A DNA stretch of 64,000 nucleotides from Thermoguttaceae bacterium. GTDB lineage: Bacteria > Planctomycetota > Planctomycetia > Pirellulales > Thermoguttaceae. The notes beneath the pieces were generated by a model. It ran no database searches and had not been told where the DNA came from. It was given only the letters and a program-made list of their open reading frames with translations. Positions 1-8,690 of this stretch are shown in pieces. The stretch's first letter is position 1; every line of letters starts with the position of its first letter. The stretch lies in NCBI GenBank assembly GCA_017407125.1, contig JAFQXE010000034.1, positions 43,724 through 107,723 of the forward strand, given 5' to 3'. A program made the position numbers and the translations under genes.

Positions 1-388
1 CCCAATAAACTTAGTTTTTATACATTAGGTCTCCAATTCATAAACCCTATTGTAACACAAGAAATGGGGCGTCTCGGTTTGTTGTAAGTGTGTAGTAATT
101 TCATGTTATTTTTGATCCTTCCAATAAGCGCCTACCTGATACAGATAAGCAGATCAGGAAAAAATCTGTTGATTTTCATTTTATTTGATAAGTAAAACGA
201 ACAATGAAACAAAATGTGAGCTCTTTTTTAAAATCTTTTTAAAAAAATTTTTTCGAATCTTGGAGCTATAGTAAATCTGCTGACGAATTTCTCCATTAAT
301 TTTTATTAGCAACGCCTTGAGAATTGATAGTCTATTGCTGCGAATTGGTTTCCAGCTTCTTATATTTGAACAGATACGGGGAAATGTT
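1..388. other. AT-rich gap at window edge, no gene recognised
   Basis: This stretch is AT-rich and has no convincing coding sequence on either strand. The only open frames are short, low-complexity, Lys/Ile/Phe-rich readings. A weak inverted repeat (CCTGAT at 136-141, ATCAGG at 154-159) lies near the middle. It sits downstream of the leftward DUF4405 gene, but no clear terminator can be pointed to. Confidence 0.5.
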
Positions 389-1192
389 TCAGAAAAGGCG
401 GGTGCGGCTGTACAAGGATTCGCCCAAGTCGATTTCAATCTCCTCGACTGGCTCGTCTGATTGAGGAACTGTTACATTTAACGTCCAGCCGATAAGAGCT
501 GTGGTAACTATTCCCAACACAGGCAAGAAGCGACTCTTGCCTGTCGCTTTTATTGCCAAGAGCGTCATCGCGCCAGCAAACGCCCAAAACGACAGAATGA
601 GAGCGTTTTCCAGCGCTGAGAACCACAGCGTTTTGTCAGGGTCGACGGCTGCGTACGACGTCTGCAAGAAAATATAATCGAGAATTCCGTTCTTTAAGAA
701 CAGATAAAATCCAACGCCGGCAATCGCGGTCGCCGCGAGATGTAGCAGAGATTTTGCGACTCTGCCCGGCTTGAATCGTCCGAACATTGCAGGGATGTGC
801 AGCCCGACGTGAATTCCCGTCAGGATAAACGCCCAGTAGGACGCTGCCAGATGCGCGGGTCGAACGAACGACGACGGCGCCATGCCGTAAAGAAACGGCG
901 CAGCGTGAGAGCTCATCGCCAATCCGCAAAACGCTGTCATCGCAAAGGCAATCAGCGTCAATACGAAAACGCCTGTCATGACAGCGCGCTGAAGAGTGTA
1001 TCGACCGGAAAACAGCGACGCATACCAGCGTCTGTTAAACCACTGATGGACGACAAGCAACGCTGTCATCGCGACGCCATGCCATTCGTGCGCTGCTTCG
1101 CTTGACGCGTGATACGCCATCAATTGCGTCAGCATAAGCAGCATCAAGGCGTCGAGAACCAGCCGGACGATTCGATTTGCTTTGGAAGGCAT
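389..1192 (-). CDS. DUF4405-like integral membrane protein
   Basis: A 267-residue polytopic membrane protein with about six or seven hydrophobic segments. Histidines fall inside or beside helices (HEWHG near residue 35, HLAASYW and HVGLHIP near 110-130), as in cytochrome b561/DUF4405-type membrane proteins that bind haem between helices. The C-terminus is short, acidic and soluble. It begins 18 nt after the stop of the flavodoxin gene on the same strand, so the two are probably co-transcribed. DUF4405 proteins are often found beside flavodoxins, which suggests a membrane redox role. Haem binding and the electron donor are inferred from His placement and context. Confidence 0.65.
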   Translation of the reverse strand: MPSKANRIVRLVLDALMLLMLTQLMAYHASSEAAHEWHGVAMTALLVVHQWFNRRWYASLFSGRYTLQRAVMTGVFVLTLIAFAMTAFCGLAMSSHAAPFLYGMAPSSFVRPAHLAASYWAFILTGIHVGLHIPAMFGRFKPGRVAKSLLHLAATAIAGVGFYLFLKNGILDYIFLQTSYAAVDPDKTLWFSALENALILSFWAFAGAMTLLAIKATGKSRFLPVLGIVTTALIGWTLNVTVPQSDEPVEEIEIDLGESLYSRTRLF

Positions 1193-1210
1193 AAGGGGAA
1201 CAATCGACTG

Positions 1211-1687
1211 TTACAGAACGCTTTCCGCCCAGGCTTTGAGTTCGTCTTCTAAAACGCTGGAAGCAAATCTCTTTCCGTCAACGACCGTCGCGCCGGCAGC
1301 CAACGCCTGAATGTTTTTAGCGGCGGCGCCCATTGTGTTTCCGCCGGACGTGCAGAAGGGAACGACTTTCTTCCCTCCGAAATCGTGCGCTTCCATGAAC
1401 GTGTCGATAATTGACGGTTCCCGATACCACCAGACGGGAAATCCGACGAAAACGACTTCGTACTGCGCCATGTTTTCCACCTTGGCCTCCATCGCCGGAC
1501 GGCAGGACCGGTCGTTCATCTCGACAGAACTTCTGCTGTTACTGTCTCGCCAGTTTAAATCCTCCTCCGTATAAAACACTTCCGGTTCAATTTCAAACAG
1601 ATCCGCGCCGACAGCCGCCGCCAGTTTCTTCGCCACCGACGCCGTTACGCCGCTGGCGCTGAAATACGCTACCAATACTTTACTCAT
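1211..1687 (-). CDS. Flavodoxin family protein
   Basis: A 158-residue flavodoxin-fold protein. The FMN phosphate loop is near the N-terminus (YFSASGVTASVAKKLA, residues about 8-23). The isoalloxazine-side segments VFVGFPVWWYREP (about 80-92) and PFCTSGGNTMG (about 109-119) are typical of the flavodoxin_4 group of small NADPH-independent flavoproteins. The start is supported by a good AAGGAGA Shine-Dalgarno on the minus strand (1694-1700), about seven bases upstream of the ATG; such sites are rare in this window. It lies just upstream of the DUF4405 membrane gene and likely forms a redox pair with it. The electron partner is unknown. Confidence 0.85.
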   Translation of the reverse strand: MSKVLVAYFSASGVTASVAKKLAAAVGADLFEIEPEVFYTEEDLNWRDSNSRSSVEMNDRSCRPAMEAKVENMAQYEVVFVGFPVWWYREPSIIDTFMEAHDFGGKKVVPFCTSGGNTMGAAAKNIQALAAGATVVDGKRFASSVLEDELKAWAESVL

Positions 1688-1843
1688 TAAATATCTCCTT
1701 TCTTATAACTGGAAGATGTCTTTTCGGTTGATTGTCTAGTAATAATTCACACTTTTTTGAACGATTAAATTATAGCGCCATTCTTTATTATTTCAAGCCC
1801 ACTCTCTCAAGGACGACTAAACTGTCGATAATCCAATCAGAGC

Positions 1844-1872
1844 TTGACAAATGCAGCAATATATGGTAACAT
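1844..1872 (+). promoter_or_regulatory. Sigma70-type promoter for the FtsK-gamma-like gene
   Basis: TTGACA at 1844-1849, a 17-bp spacer and TAACAT at 1867-1872, inside the divergent gap between the flavodoxin and the rightward gene at 1975. It would leave a leader of about 95 nt. Confidence 0.55.
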
Positions 1873-1974
1873 AATACAAGTTTTGGTTAAGATATTTCAT
1901 GTTTGGAATATTGACGAAACTGGGAGCTTTGTATAAAAATCAGCTTTATTTAATTTATCTACTATTATTATCCC

Positions 1975-2373
1975 ATGTTGCCGAAAAATATAATCATACT
2001 TCCAGCTTTGGATACCGTATCCGAGCAATCATCGTCAATTCAGCTTGAATTGAACGAATGCGTTGGAAAAGGCGAACTCTGGATGGCAAAAGACGCCAAG
2101 ACAGGCGCAACGCGCCCCGTTTTTATTACTCACAGTCAGGAGAAAGCGACAGCGGAAGACACAGATTCCGATATCTCCGTCATTAAGGAAGACCCGCAGT
2201 TTGGTCAAGCGGTTGATTTGTGCGTCAAGAATAAAAAAGTTTCCGTTAGTCTGTTACAAACGGAATTAAATATTGGCTACGGTCGCGCGAAATCTCTGCT
2301 TCAGAGGCTGGAAAATTGTGGTTATATTACTCTTGAAAAGGGGCGTTCGCTCATTTTCGAGGAATCAGAATAG
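1975..2373 (+). CDS. Small protein with FtsK gamma-like winged helix
   Basis: A 132-residue protein. Its C-terminal half (about residues 70-130) reads as a winged-helix domain of the FtsK gamma type: an acidic DPQFGQAVDLC helix, then VSVSLLQTELNIGYGRAKSLL, which matches the family core SxSxLQRxLxIGYxRAAxL, then a short wing (GYITLEKG). In FtsK this domain reads KOPS or SRS DNA motifs next to dif, but here there is no motor domain. The N-terminal 70 residues are not recognised. The start is the first ATG after the promoter; a later in-frame ATG at residue 37 is possible. A DNA-binding regulator is the most likely role; the target is unknown. Confidence 0.65.
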   Translation: MLPKNIIILPALDTVSEQSSSIQLELNECVGKGELWMAKDAKTGATRPVFITHSQEKATAEDTDSDISVIKEDPQFGQAVDLCVKNKKVSVSLLQTELNIGYGRAKSLLQRLENCGYITLEKGRSLIFEESE

Positions 2374-2396
2374 AACCTTCAACGTCAGAACGCCAG

Positions 2397-2822
2397 TTAT
2401 GCCTGCGCTTTTCGCTGACATTCCGGGCAGACGCCGCGGTACGTAATTTCGCATTCGGTAATCGAAAATCCTGTAGACGAGCGGCTTGGATAGGACATCG
2501 GGTTCAAATCGGAATCCATGCAGTCTTCTGTCTTGCCGCAAACTTTACAAACAATGTGAGCGTGCGGCGCCGGATTGCCGTCGTATCGAGCGGAGGAACC
2601 GGGATGCAAAACCCGTTGAATGAGTCCTTCGTCCGCCAGCGTTTCCAACGTCCGGTAAACCGTTGCGCGAGAAATAGTTGGAATCGCCTTTCGCACCGCC
2701 ATGTAAACCGCGTCTACAGTCGGGTGCGACTTGTCTTCCATGAGCGTTTCATAGACTTGTTGTCGCTGGACGGTAATGGACAACCCGCGAGATTTACATT
2801 TTTCGTCAAAATTCTGGTTCAT
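2397..2822 (-). CDS. Fur-family transcriptional regulator (PerR/Fur-like)
   Basis: A 141-residue Fur superfamily protein. The N-terminal winged helix contains TVQRQQVYETL and the recognition segment TISRATVYRTLETLADEGLIQRV (about residues 47-69). The C-terminal metal and dimerisation domain has HAHIVCKVCGKTEDC and a final CPECQ, giving the two CxxC pairs of a structural zinc site. The ATG at 2822 gives the usual family length; a TTG 54 bases further upstream keeps the frame open but adds an unconserved stretch. It converges with the FtsK-gamma-like gene. It probably represses iron- or peroxide-response genes when metal-bound. Fur and PerR cannot be told apart from the sequence alone. Confidence 0.85.
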   Translation of the reverse strand: MNQNFDEKCKSRGLSITVQRQQVYETLMEDKSHPTVDAVYMAVRKAIPTISRATVYRTLETLADEGLIQRVLHPGSSARYDGNPAPHAHIVCKVCGKTEDCMDSDLNPMSYPSRSSTGFSITECEITYRGVCPECQRKAQA

Positions 2823-3004
2823 GGATTCAAAACACGGTTGGCAGTGAAATATGGCAAAAGAAACTCTCTTGTCCAATATGAAATCTTTATAAATTTTTTC
2901 TCAAATTATACGAAAAAAGAACATTATGTCAAGTTAAAACGGGAAACAATATAAAAAATCTCCCGTTTTTTTGGCGTTTTTTGGAGATTTTTCCTTTGAA
3001 ATGT

Positions 3005-3032
3005 TTGACACAAAAAGAAAAATCTGTATAAT
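3005..3032 (+). promoter_or_regulatory. Consensus sigma70-type promoter for infA
   Basis: TTGACA at 3005-3010 and TATAAT at 3027-3032, separated by 16 bp, in an AT-rich divergent gap between the fur-like gene and infA. Both hexamers are perfect matches to the consensus. The leader would be about 60 nt. Confidence 0.75.
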
Positions 3033-3097
3033 AAATAAAATTTGACTGCAGCGGTTGCAGACAAATTTTTCTTTTGGTTGTTATCATGAGGTATTGT

Positions 3098-3319
3098 ATG
3101 AGTAGCAAAGATGAATTTATTCAGGTTTCTGGAGTTGTCAAAGAAGCCGTTCGCGGAGCGTTTATCGTTCAGCTCGACAATTCCGAACACATTGTTACTT
3201 GCCGTTTGGCAGGTAAAATGCGAAAAAGCACAATTCGCGTTGTCGCTGGAGATCATGTTACTGTTGCGATTAGTCCGTACGATCTTGAGCGCGGTCGAAT
3301 CGTATATCGCGAAAAATAA
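3098..3319 (+). CDS. infA: Translation initiation factor IF-1
   Basis: A 73-residue S1-like OB-fold protein matching IF-1: an N-terminal EFIQVSGVV strand, then HIVTCRLAGKMRKSTIRVVAGDHVTVAISPYDLERGRIVYR, the most conserved part of the family. IF-1 binds the A site of the 30S subunit and works with IF-2 and IF-3 during initiation. Two in-frame starts exist; the ATG at 3098 was chosen because it gives the normal family length and is preceded by GAGG at 3088-3091. It lies behind a consensus promoter and is followed after 42 bases by the YkgJ-like gene, which may be co-transcribed. Confidence 0.95.
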   Translation: MSSKDEFIQVSGVVKEAVRGAFIVQLDNSEHIVTCRLAGKMRKSTIRVVAGDHVTVAISPYDLERGRIVYREK

Positions 3320-3361
3320 AATTCAGTTCCTTCTTCTTTACGTAAAATAAGGGAATATTTT

Positions 3362-3802
3362 ATGGCTCAGATTTATAATTCGTCGAAAATAGCTCTTACC
3401 AAGCCAGATCGGGATTCGTTGCCGGAAGGAATCAATTTATGCGACTACTGCAACGGAAAATGCTGCCGATATTTTGCCTTGGGTATCGACGCCCCAACGG
3501 AATGGGCAGATTTTGAAAACCTTCGATGGTATATTTTGCACGAACACGCCGCCATTTTCACCGAAGACGACAGCTGGTTTTTGCTCGTTTCGACCAAATG
3601 CAAAAACCTGGGCGACGACAACTACTGCAAAAATTACGAACATCGTCCCGACGTTTGCCGCGCCTATTCAACGGAACGCTGCGAATACGAAGACAATTGG
3701 GTCTACGATAAACTGTTTGACGACTCCGAACAGCTTTACGAATACGCAGAAGCCTTGCTGGGTCCAAAAAAAGAGAATTCTTCGTTACGAACTCCGCATT
3801 AG
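3362..3802 (+). CDS. YkgJ-family cysteine cluster protein
   Basis: A 146-residue protein of the YkgJ/UPF0153 type (putative Zn- or Fe-chelating cluster). The signature is CDYCNGKCCRYF (about residues 27-38), followed by further cysteines in KCKNLGDDNYCKNYEHRPDVCRAY and ERCEY. Together these give the eight or nine Cys pattern that coordinates a metal or Fe-S centre. Members are widespread in planctomycetes and proteobacteria and their function is not established. It follows infA closely and precedes hisS by 126 bases, so it may belong to a translation-associated transcript. The C-terminus is short and polar. Confidence 0.85.
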   Translation: MAQIYNSSKIALTKPDRDSLPEGINLCDYCNGKCCRYFALGIDAPTEWADFENLRWYILHEHAAIFTEDDSWFLLVSTKCKNLGDDNYCKNYEHRPDVCRAYSTERCEYEDNWVYDKLFDDSEQLYEYAEALLGPKKENSSLRTPH

Positions 3803-3928
3803 TTTTAACGAGAAGCCATGGATTAAAGCGCGAAGAACGCTCATATTCAAATAATCAGCTTTTTTGAAATAGCAAGCGTCCGCTCGAAATCCTTGTTCCC
3901 TGTTTCTTTATTTTACTCCTGACATTAT

Positions 3929-5233
3929 ATGATTACCCCTCAAACGCTTAAAGGTTTCCGGGATTACCTTCCGGAAACGATGATTCCCCGCCGCCAAATT
4001 ATCAACGCCGCGGCGGAGGTGTACGAATCTTTTGGTTTCGCTCCGATCGACACGCCCGCTCTGGAATATCTGGAAATTCTTCAAGGCAAAGGCTCTGACG
4101 AAACGGACAAGCAGATGTACAAGTTCCAGGACGCTGGCGGGCGCAACGTCGGCATGCGTTTCGACCTGACGGTGCCGCTTGCCCGATTTTCGGCTCAGCA
4201 TATTAACGAACTCGGTACGCCGTTTAAGCGATACCACATCGCCCCGGTTTGGCGCGGAGAGAACACTCAGCACGGGCGCTATCGCGAGTTCGTACAGTGC
4301 GACTTCGACACGATTGGAACAACCGGCGTCGAATCGGATATTGAGGCGGTTTTGGTAATCTACACGCTCTTTTGCCGACTCGGATTCAAAGACCAGTTCG
4401 TCATTCACGTTAACAACCGCCAGATTCTCAACGGCGTTTTGGAAACGATGAACCTGCGCGACAAGTCGGTTTCCGTTTTGCGAGCAATCGACAAACTCCC
4501 CAAAGTCGGGGCGGAAAAGGTCGTCGAAGAACTCAAGCAAACCGCCGGCGCGACGGACGATCAGTGCGAATCCCTTCTGGCGATGGCGTCGCTGACCGGA
4601 ACGAACGACGAGGTTTTGGCTCGGCTTTCGGAGATTGCGGCTCAAAGCGAACTGGCTCAAGCGGGAATCGCCCGACTGCGTCAGATTCTCGACGGCGCGA
4701 AGGCGGCTGGCATTGCCGATTCCGCCGTTCAAATTGACCTGTCCATCGCCCGCGGGCTGGATTACTATACCGGCGTCATTTTCGAGACATTCTTAACGGA
4801 ACTGCCCAAAATCGGGTCGGTCTGTTCCGGCGGTCGATACGACAACCTGGCGGAACTGTACACCAAACAGCAACTGCCGGGTATCGGCGCGTCGCTGGGC
4901 TTGGACAGACTTCTGGCGGCGATGGAAGAACTCGGCAAACTGCCCGACGCCAAAACCCCGGCAGACGTCCTGATTCTGTTTTTCGACGCGGAACGCCTCA
5001 ACGACTATATTAAAATGTCGGTTGAACTGCGTAACGCCGGCGTGAAAGTCGAGCTGTATCCGGAACCGAAAAAGATCAAAGCGCAAATGCAGTACGCAGA
5101 CCGCAAAGGGTTTAAGTACGTCGTCATTGCCGGCAGCAAAGAGTTTGAAGAGGGCAAAGTCCAGATTAAAAATCTTGCAGACGGCTCTCAGAAAGACGTC
5201 CCTATGACGGAACTTGCCGCCGCGTTCAAATAA
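3929..5233 (+). CDS. hisS: Histidyl-tRNA synthetase
   Basis: A 434-residue class II aminoacyl-tRNA synthetase that charges tRNA-His. The N-terminal GFRDYLPE (about residues 9-16) is typical of HisRS. Motif 2 reads WRGENTQHGRYREFVQCDFD, the histidine-binding motif reads ARGLDYYTG (about 271-279), and motif 3 is in GIGASLGLDRL. The C-terminal anticodon-binding domain (about residues 335-434) includes VELRNAGVKVELYP and KGFKYVVIAGSKE. Length is normal for the family. It ends in a rho-independent terminator at 5268. Confidence 0.96.
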   Translation: MITPQTLKGFRDYLPETMIPRRQIINAAAEVYESFGFAPIDTPALEYLEILQGKGSDETDKQMYKFQDAGGRNVGMRFDLTVPLARFSAQHINELGTPFKRYHIAPVWRGENTQHGRYREFVQCDFDTIGTTGVESDIEAVLVIYTLFCRLGFKDQFVIHVNNRQILNGVLETMNLRDKSVSVLRAIDKLPKVGAEKVVEELKQTAGATDDQCESLLAMASLTGTNDEVLARLSEIAAQSELAQAGIARLRQILDGAKAAGIADSAVQIDLSIARGLDYYTGVIFETFLTELPKIGSVCSGGRYDNLAELYTKQQLPGIGASLGLDRLLAAMEELGKLPDAKTPADVLILFFDAERLNDYIKMSVELRNAGVKVELYPEPKKIKAQMQYADRKGFKYVVIAGSKEFEEGKVQIKNLADGSQKDVPMTELAAAFK

Positions 5234-5267
5234 GCAGGGCAGAATCCAATTAAATCAAAATGAACAT

Positions 5268-5298
5268 CGAGCGCCGGTTCGACGCTCGCTGTTTTTTT
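5268..5298 (+). terminator. Terminator after hisS
   Basis: A 6-bp GC stem, CGAGCG (5268-5273) with CGCTCG (5283-5288), followed within three bases by seven T residues. Confidence 0.75.
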
Positions 5299-5581
5299 AG
5301 CTCTTTTACTTCGTCTGACCGCTGTCGACATGGATAACCGGTCTGGTCGGGTGCGATGATGTTCAGATTCTTAAGACGATCTGTAATTTGCGGGAGTCAT
5401 GGAATATCAATATAGTTCTTTTTCCCTCCCCCTTGAATTTTCCCGGGAATTTTATATATTTTTAATGATTGATAGATATATCAATAACAGGGTTTTCTGT
5501 CATGAAATATATAGTTGACAGATATCCTCTTTGTTCCTCCCTGATGTTTACTGCAACCCTTTTTATGAAAGGAATGATTTC

Positions 5582-7390
5582 ATGAGTCATGAAATTGTCC
5601 CCGAAAAAGAACGAAATGACAAACCGGTCATTTTTGCGATTTTCGGCGTAATTGTTTTATATCTTGCTCTGCTGACAGTTTATAAGAGCGCTTTCTTCGC
5701 GACTCATCATGAAGAGCCAGAATCTCAGCCGGCGGCGGCAGAAGCTGTCGCGGACGAAGCAAAACCTGCTGAAACAGTTTTAGGCGACGACCAGGAACCG
5801 TTCGCAACAGCTACGCCAGAACCCGCTGCTGAAGAACAGGCTAACGCCGAAACGCCTGCCGCAGAAACTCCCGCTGCAGAAGCCCCCGCCGCTGAAAAAG
5901 AAGCGGGACCGATTATGCCTCCGTACTGGATGATTATTCCGTTCGCGGCTCTGTTGCTGGCGATTGCTATTTTCCCGCTCGTTCCGTTTACTGAACACTG
6001 GTGGGAAAGCAACCTTCACCGTTTTGAAGTAGCGGCAACGCTTGGCTTTTTGACTTTGATTTATTACGCCTTTATGTGCGATTTCCCGGTTGAATGCGAG
6101 TGGTCGTTCTTCCATGGGGAATACGAACCGACGGGCGGATTCCAGTGGAAAATCGCGTGGGCGATCTTCTGCAACGCGTTCTTTAACGACTTCGTGCCGT
6201 TTATCGTTCTTCTGTTTGCTCTGTTTACCATCGCGGGCGGAATTCGCATCTCCGGCGACCTTAAAGCGTCTCCGGTCGTCAATACGACAATCATGGGAAT
6301 CGGCGCGGTTCTGGCGAGTTTCATCGGAACGACCGGCGCGGCGATGCTCTTGATTCGACTTTTGCTCAATACCAACAAACAGCGTAAGCACGTTGCTCAT
6401 ACTGTTATATTCTTTATCTTCTGCGTGTGCAACTGCGGCGGTTGCCTTCTGCCGATCGGCGACCCGCCTCTGTTCCTCGGATACCTCCGCGGCGTTCCGT
6501 TTATGTGGACGTTCGGTCTGTGGAAAGAATGGCTGTTCGTCAACGGACTGCTGCTGGCGATTTACTTCCTCTGGGACAGCTTTATCGCCTATCCGAAAGA
6601 AACCGGTCTCGATATTGTCCGAGATAAAATGGAAGTCGTTCCGCTGAAAATTTCCGGTCTTTGGCCGAACGGTCTGCTGTTGCTGGGCATCGTCCTGTGC
6701 GTTGCTCTGTTAGATCCGTCCAAGGCTGTTCCTGGAACCAACTTCGTTCCGCCGGCATACATGCGAGAAGTCTGCCAGCTGGCGCTGGTCGCGCTCTCCT
6801 TGCTGTTGGGAAGCAAACAGGTTCGTACGGAAAACGAGTTCAACTACGGTGCGATTCTGGAAGTTGCCGCGTTGTTCTTCGGAATCTTTATCTGCATGCA
6901 GGTTCCGCTTCAGATCCTCAACGTCAAGGGCGGCGAAATGGGATTCTCCGCGACCGACACGCACAAGTTCTTCTGGGCGACCGGCTCGCTGTCCTCCGTT
7001 TTGGACAACGCCCCGACCTACGTCGTGTTCTATAACACCGGCAAGGCGGTCTGCAAAGAAGAAGCTCACGTTCTTCCAGGCAAAATCGCCGCGGCAAGCG
7101 GAGACGACAAAGCCAAGCTGGAAAAGGAACTCGACGCTCTTAATACAACTATCGTTAAAGGCACTGAAGCTGGCGGCGGAGTAGGAATTATCGCGTCGCT
7201 GCTGGCGGCAGTCTCTTTGGGCGCCGTGTTTATGGGAGCTATGACCTACATCGGCAACGGTCCGAACTTTATGGTCAAGGCGATTGCCGAAGAAGCCGGC
7301 GTTCCGATGCCCAGTTTCTTTGGATACATGGCGTACAGCGTCTGCATCCTCGTTCCGATTTTCCTTGCCATGACGTACATTTTCCTGTAG
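5582..7390 (+). CDS. NhaD/CitMHS-type ion transporter (Na+/H+ antiporter-like)
   Basis: A 602-residue polytopic membrane protein of the ion transporter superfamily, closest to the CitMHS_2/NhaD-like group. After a first membrane segment (residues about 17-37) comes an unusual Ala/Glu/Pro-rich linker of about 65 residues. The transporter core follows, with NDFVPFIVLLFALFTIAGG, a GTTGAAMLLIR helix, and a SVLDNAPTYVVFYN segment whose two halves resemble the discontinuous substrate-binding helices of this fold. Cation-proton exchange is likely; carboxylate transport is the alternative. The start at 5582 follows AAAGGA. A longer reading from a TTG at 5531 is possible but adds a poor sequence. A strong hairpin lies just after the stop. 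Confidence 0.75.
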   Translation: MSHEIVPEKERNDKPVIFAIFGVIVLYLALLTVYKSAFFATHHEEPESQPAAAEAVADEAKPAETVLGDDQEPFATATPEPAAEEQANAETPAAETPAAEAPAAEKEAGPIMPPYWMIIPFAALLLAIAIFPLVPFTEHWWESNLHRFEVAATLGFLTLIYYAFMCDFPVECEWSFFHGEYEPTGGFQWKIAWAIFCNAFFNDFVPFIVLLFALFTIAGGIRISGDLKASPVVNTTIMGIGAVLASFIGTTGAAMLLIRLLLNTNKQRKHVAHTVIFFIFCVCNCGGCLLPIGDPPLFLGYLRGVPFMWTFGLWKEWLFVNGLLLAIYFLWDSFIAYPKETGLDIVRDKMEVVPLKISGLWPNGLLLLGIVLCVALLDPSKAVPGTNFVPPAYMREVCQLALVALSLLLGSKQVRTENEFNYGAILEVAALFFGIFICMQVPLQILNVKGGEMGFSATDTHKFFWATGSLSSVLDNAPTYVVFYNTGKAVCKEEAHVLPGKIAAASGDDKAKLEKELDALNTTIVKGTEAGGGVGIIASLLAAVSLGAVFMGAMTYIGNGPNFMVKAIAEEAGVPMPSFFGYMAYSVCILVPIFLAMTYIFL

Positions 7391-7399
7391 TCGACAACG

Positions 7400-7430
7400 T
7401 CTGACGTCCGGCTCCGCGCTGGACGTCAGA
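7400..7430 (+). terminator. Perfect hairpin between transporter gene and rnd
   Basis: A 10-bp perfect stem, TCTGACGTCC (7400-7409) with GGACGTCAGA (7421-7430), around an 11-base loop. There is no long T run, so it may act as an attenuator or mRNA-stabilising hairpin rather than a full terminator. The rnd start lies 13 bases downstream. Confidence 0.5.
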
Positions 7431-7443
7431 CTGAATTTCTTCT

Positions 7444-8622
7444 ATGATAAATTACGTTGACAATCAAGCGGATTTTTTCCGGCTTCTTTCCGATCTGGAA
7501 GAAAGCCGCTGGATTGCTCTGGATACAGAATTTGTCTCCGAACGCCATTTTCATCCTCAGCTTTGTCTTGTTCAGCTGGCGTATGAATCTGGAGCCGCAA
7601 TTCTTGACCCGTTGGCTTTTAAGGATATCAACGCTTTTTGGGAACTGCTGACTCATGGCGATCACGAAACCATTGTTCACGCTGGCAGAGCGGACTTGGA
7701 GTTCTGCATTCTCGCGACGGGGGATTTGCCGCGCAAACTGTTTGACACTCAGTTGGCAGCTGGATTTATTGGCTGCGATTACCCGGCGGGCTGCGCCAAT
7801 CTGATCAGTAAAGTTCTCAAGGTCGCTCTGCCCAATACGGAAACGCGAACGGACTGGACGCGGCGGCCGCTGACTCGCTCTCAATTGGAATACGGGCTTG
7901 ACGATGTCCGTTATCTTCATCCCCTGCGAACGTATATCGGCGGCCGAATCAAAAAACTGGGGCGTTTGTCGTGGTTTGAAGAGGAAATGAACGCCTGGAA
8001 AGAAAAGCTGCTGTGGCAGTTCAGTCCGGATCGCTGGGAAAAGCTGGTTCTGAATTCCACCTTTGACCAGCGCAGCCTGGCAATCGTCCGAGAGCTTTTT
8101 TTCTGGCGCGAACGTCGAGCGCAGCTTGCCGACTGTCCAGTCAAACGGATTTTACGAGACGACTTGATTATTGAGCTGGCGCGCCGTCAGGTTTACGATA
8201 TTGAGCGCATTAAAGAAGTTCGCGATTTTACTCAGTCCAACTACGCTGGAATTCTGGAGCCGATTTCTGACGTGATTCGTCACGCTATGCGTCTGCCGAA
8301 AAGGGAACTGCCAGAGTTAATGGAACACGATCCAACCTGTAAAATGACTGTTTTGGGGCAGTTGCTTTATTCCGCTCTGGGAACGATTTGCAAACAAAAC
8401 AACCTGGCGTGCAATCTGGTTGGCAATCCGTGCGACGTCCGAAAATGGGCTTTGTGGCGTATGAATCCGGAAAAGAATATTTCTCAACCGCTTCTGGAAC
8501 AGGGATGGCGGAAACTGGTCGTGGGACATATTTTTGAAGATCTCATCAACGGAGACATGGTCATTCGCGTTGCGGACCCGACCAGTGAAGAACCGCTGGA
8601 ATTTCTGAAAAAAGTAAAGTGA
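7444..8622 (+). CDS. rnd: Ribonuclease D
   Basis: A 392-residue 3'-5' exoribonuclease of the DEDDy family, involved in trimming tRNA and other stable RNA 3' ends. The catalytic motifs are visible in order: ALDTEFVSE (Exo I, about residues 21-29), VHAGRADLEF (Exo II, about 79-88) and YGLDDVRYLHPL (Exo III with the Tyr, about 150-161). Downstream, residues about 205-290 hold an HRDC-like helical domain. Length matches RNase D. The C-terminal 100 residues are less conserved. It converges with the acyltransferase gene at 8691, separated by a repeat-derived inverted repeat. Confidence 0.92.
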   Translation: MINYVDNQADFFRLLSDLEESRWIALDTEFVSERHFHPQLCLVQLAYESGAAILDPLAFKDINAFWELLTHGDHETIVHAGRADLEFCILATGDLPRKLFDTQLAAGFIGCDYPAGCANLISKVLKVALPNTETRTDWTRRPLTRSQLEYGLDDVRYLHPLRTYIGGRIKKLGRLSWFEEEMNAWKEKLLWQFSPDRWEKLVLNSTFDQRSLAIVRELFFWRERRAQLADCPVKRILRDDLIIELARRQVYDIERIKEVRDFTQSNYAGILEPISDVIRHAMRLPKRELPELMEHDPTCKMTVLGQLLYSALGTICKQNNLACNLVGNPCDVRKWALWRMNPEKNISQPLLEQGWRKLVVGHIFEDLINGDMVIRVADPTSEEPLEFLKKVK

Positions 8623-8639
8623 TAGATTAGGGATTGGGG

Positions 8640-8673
8640 AATAGGCAGTAGAAATTCCAAACTACTGCCTATT
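8640..8673. terminator. Inverted repeat built from heptamer repeats, between convergent genes
   Basis: AATAGGCAGTAG (8640-8651) pairs perfectly with CTACTGCCTATT (8662-8673). The arms belong to the degenerate heptamer family seen elsewhere in the window. The element lies between the convergent rnd and acyltransferase genes, where a bidirectional transcription stop would fit. It lacks a T run. Confidence 0.45.
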
Positions 8674-8690
8674 GCATACTGTCTACTGCC

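Noticed and set aside
181..438. Short leftward open frame at the window start
   Set aside because: It is low complexity, overlaps the end of the DUF4405 gene, and has no recognisable sequence.
3908..4732. Long antisense open frame inside hisS
   Set aside because: It mirrors the codon pattern of hisS on the other strand, has no recognisable domain, and hisS is certain.
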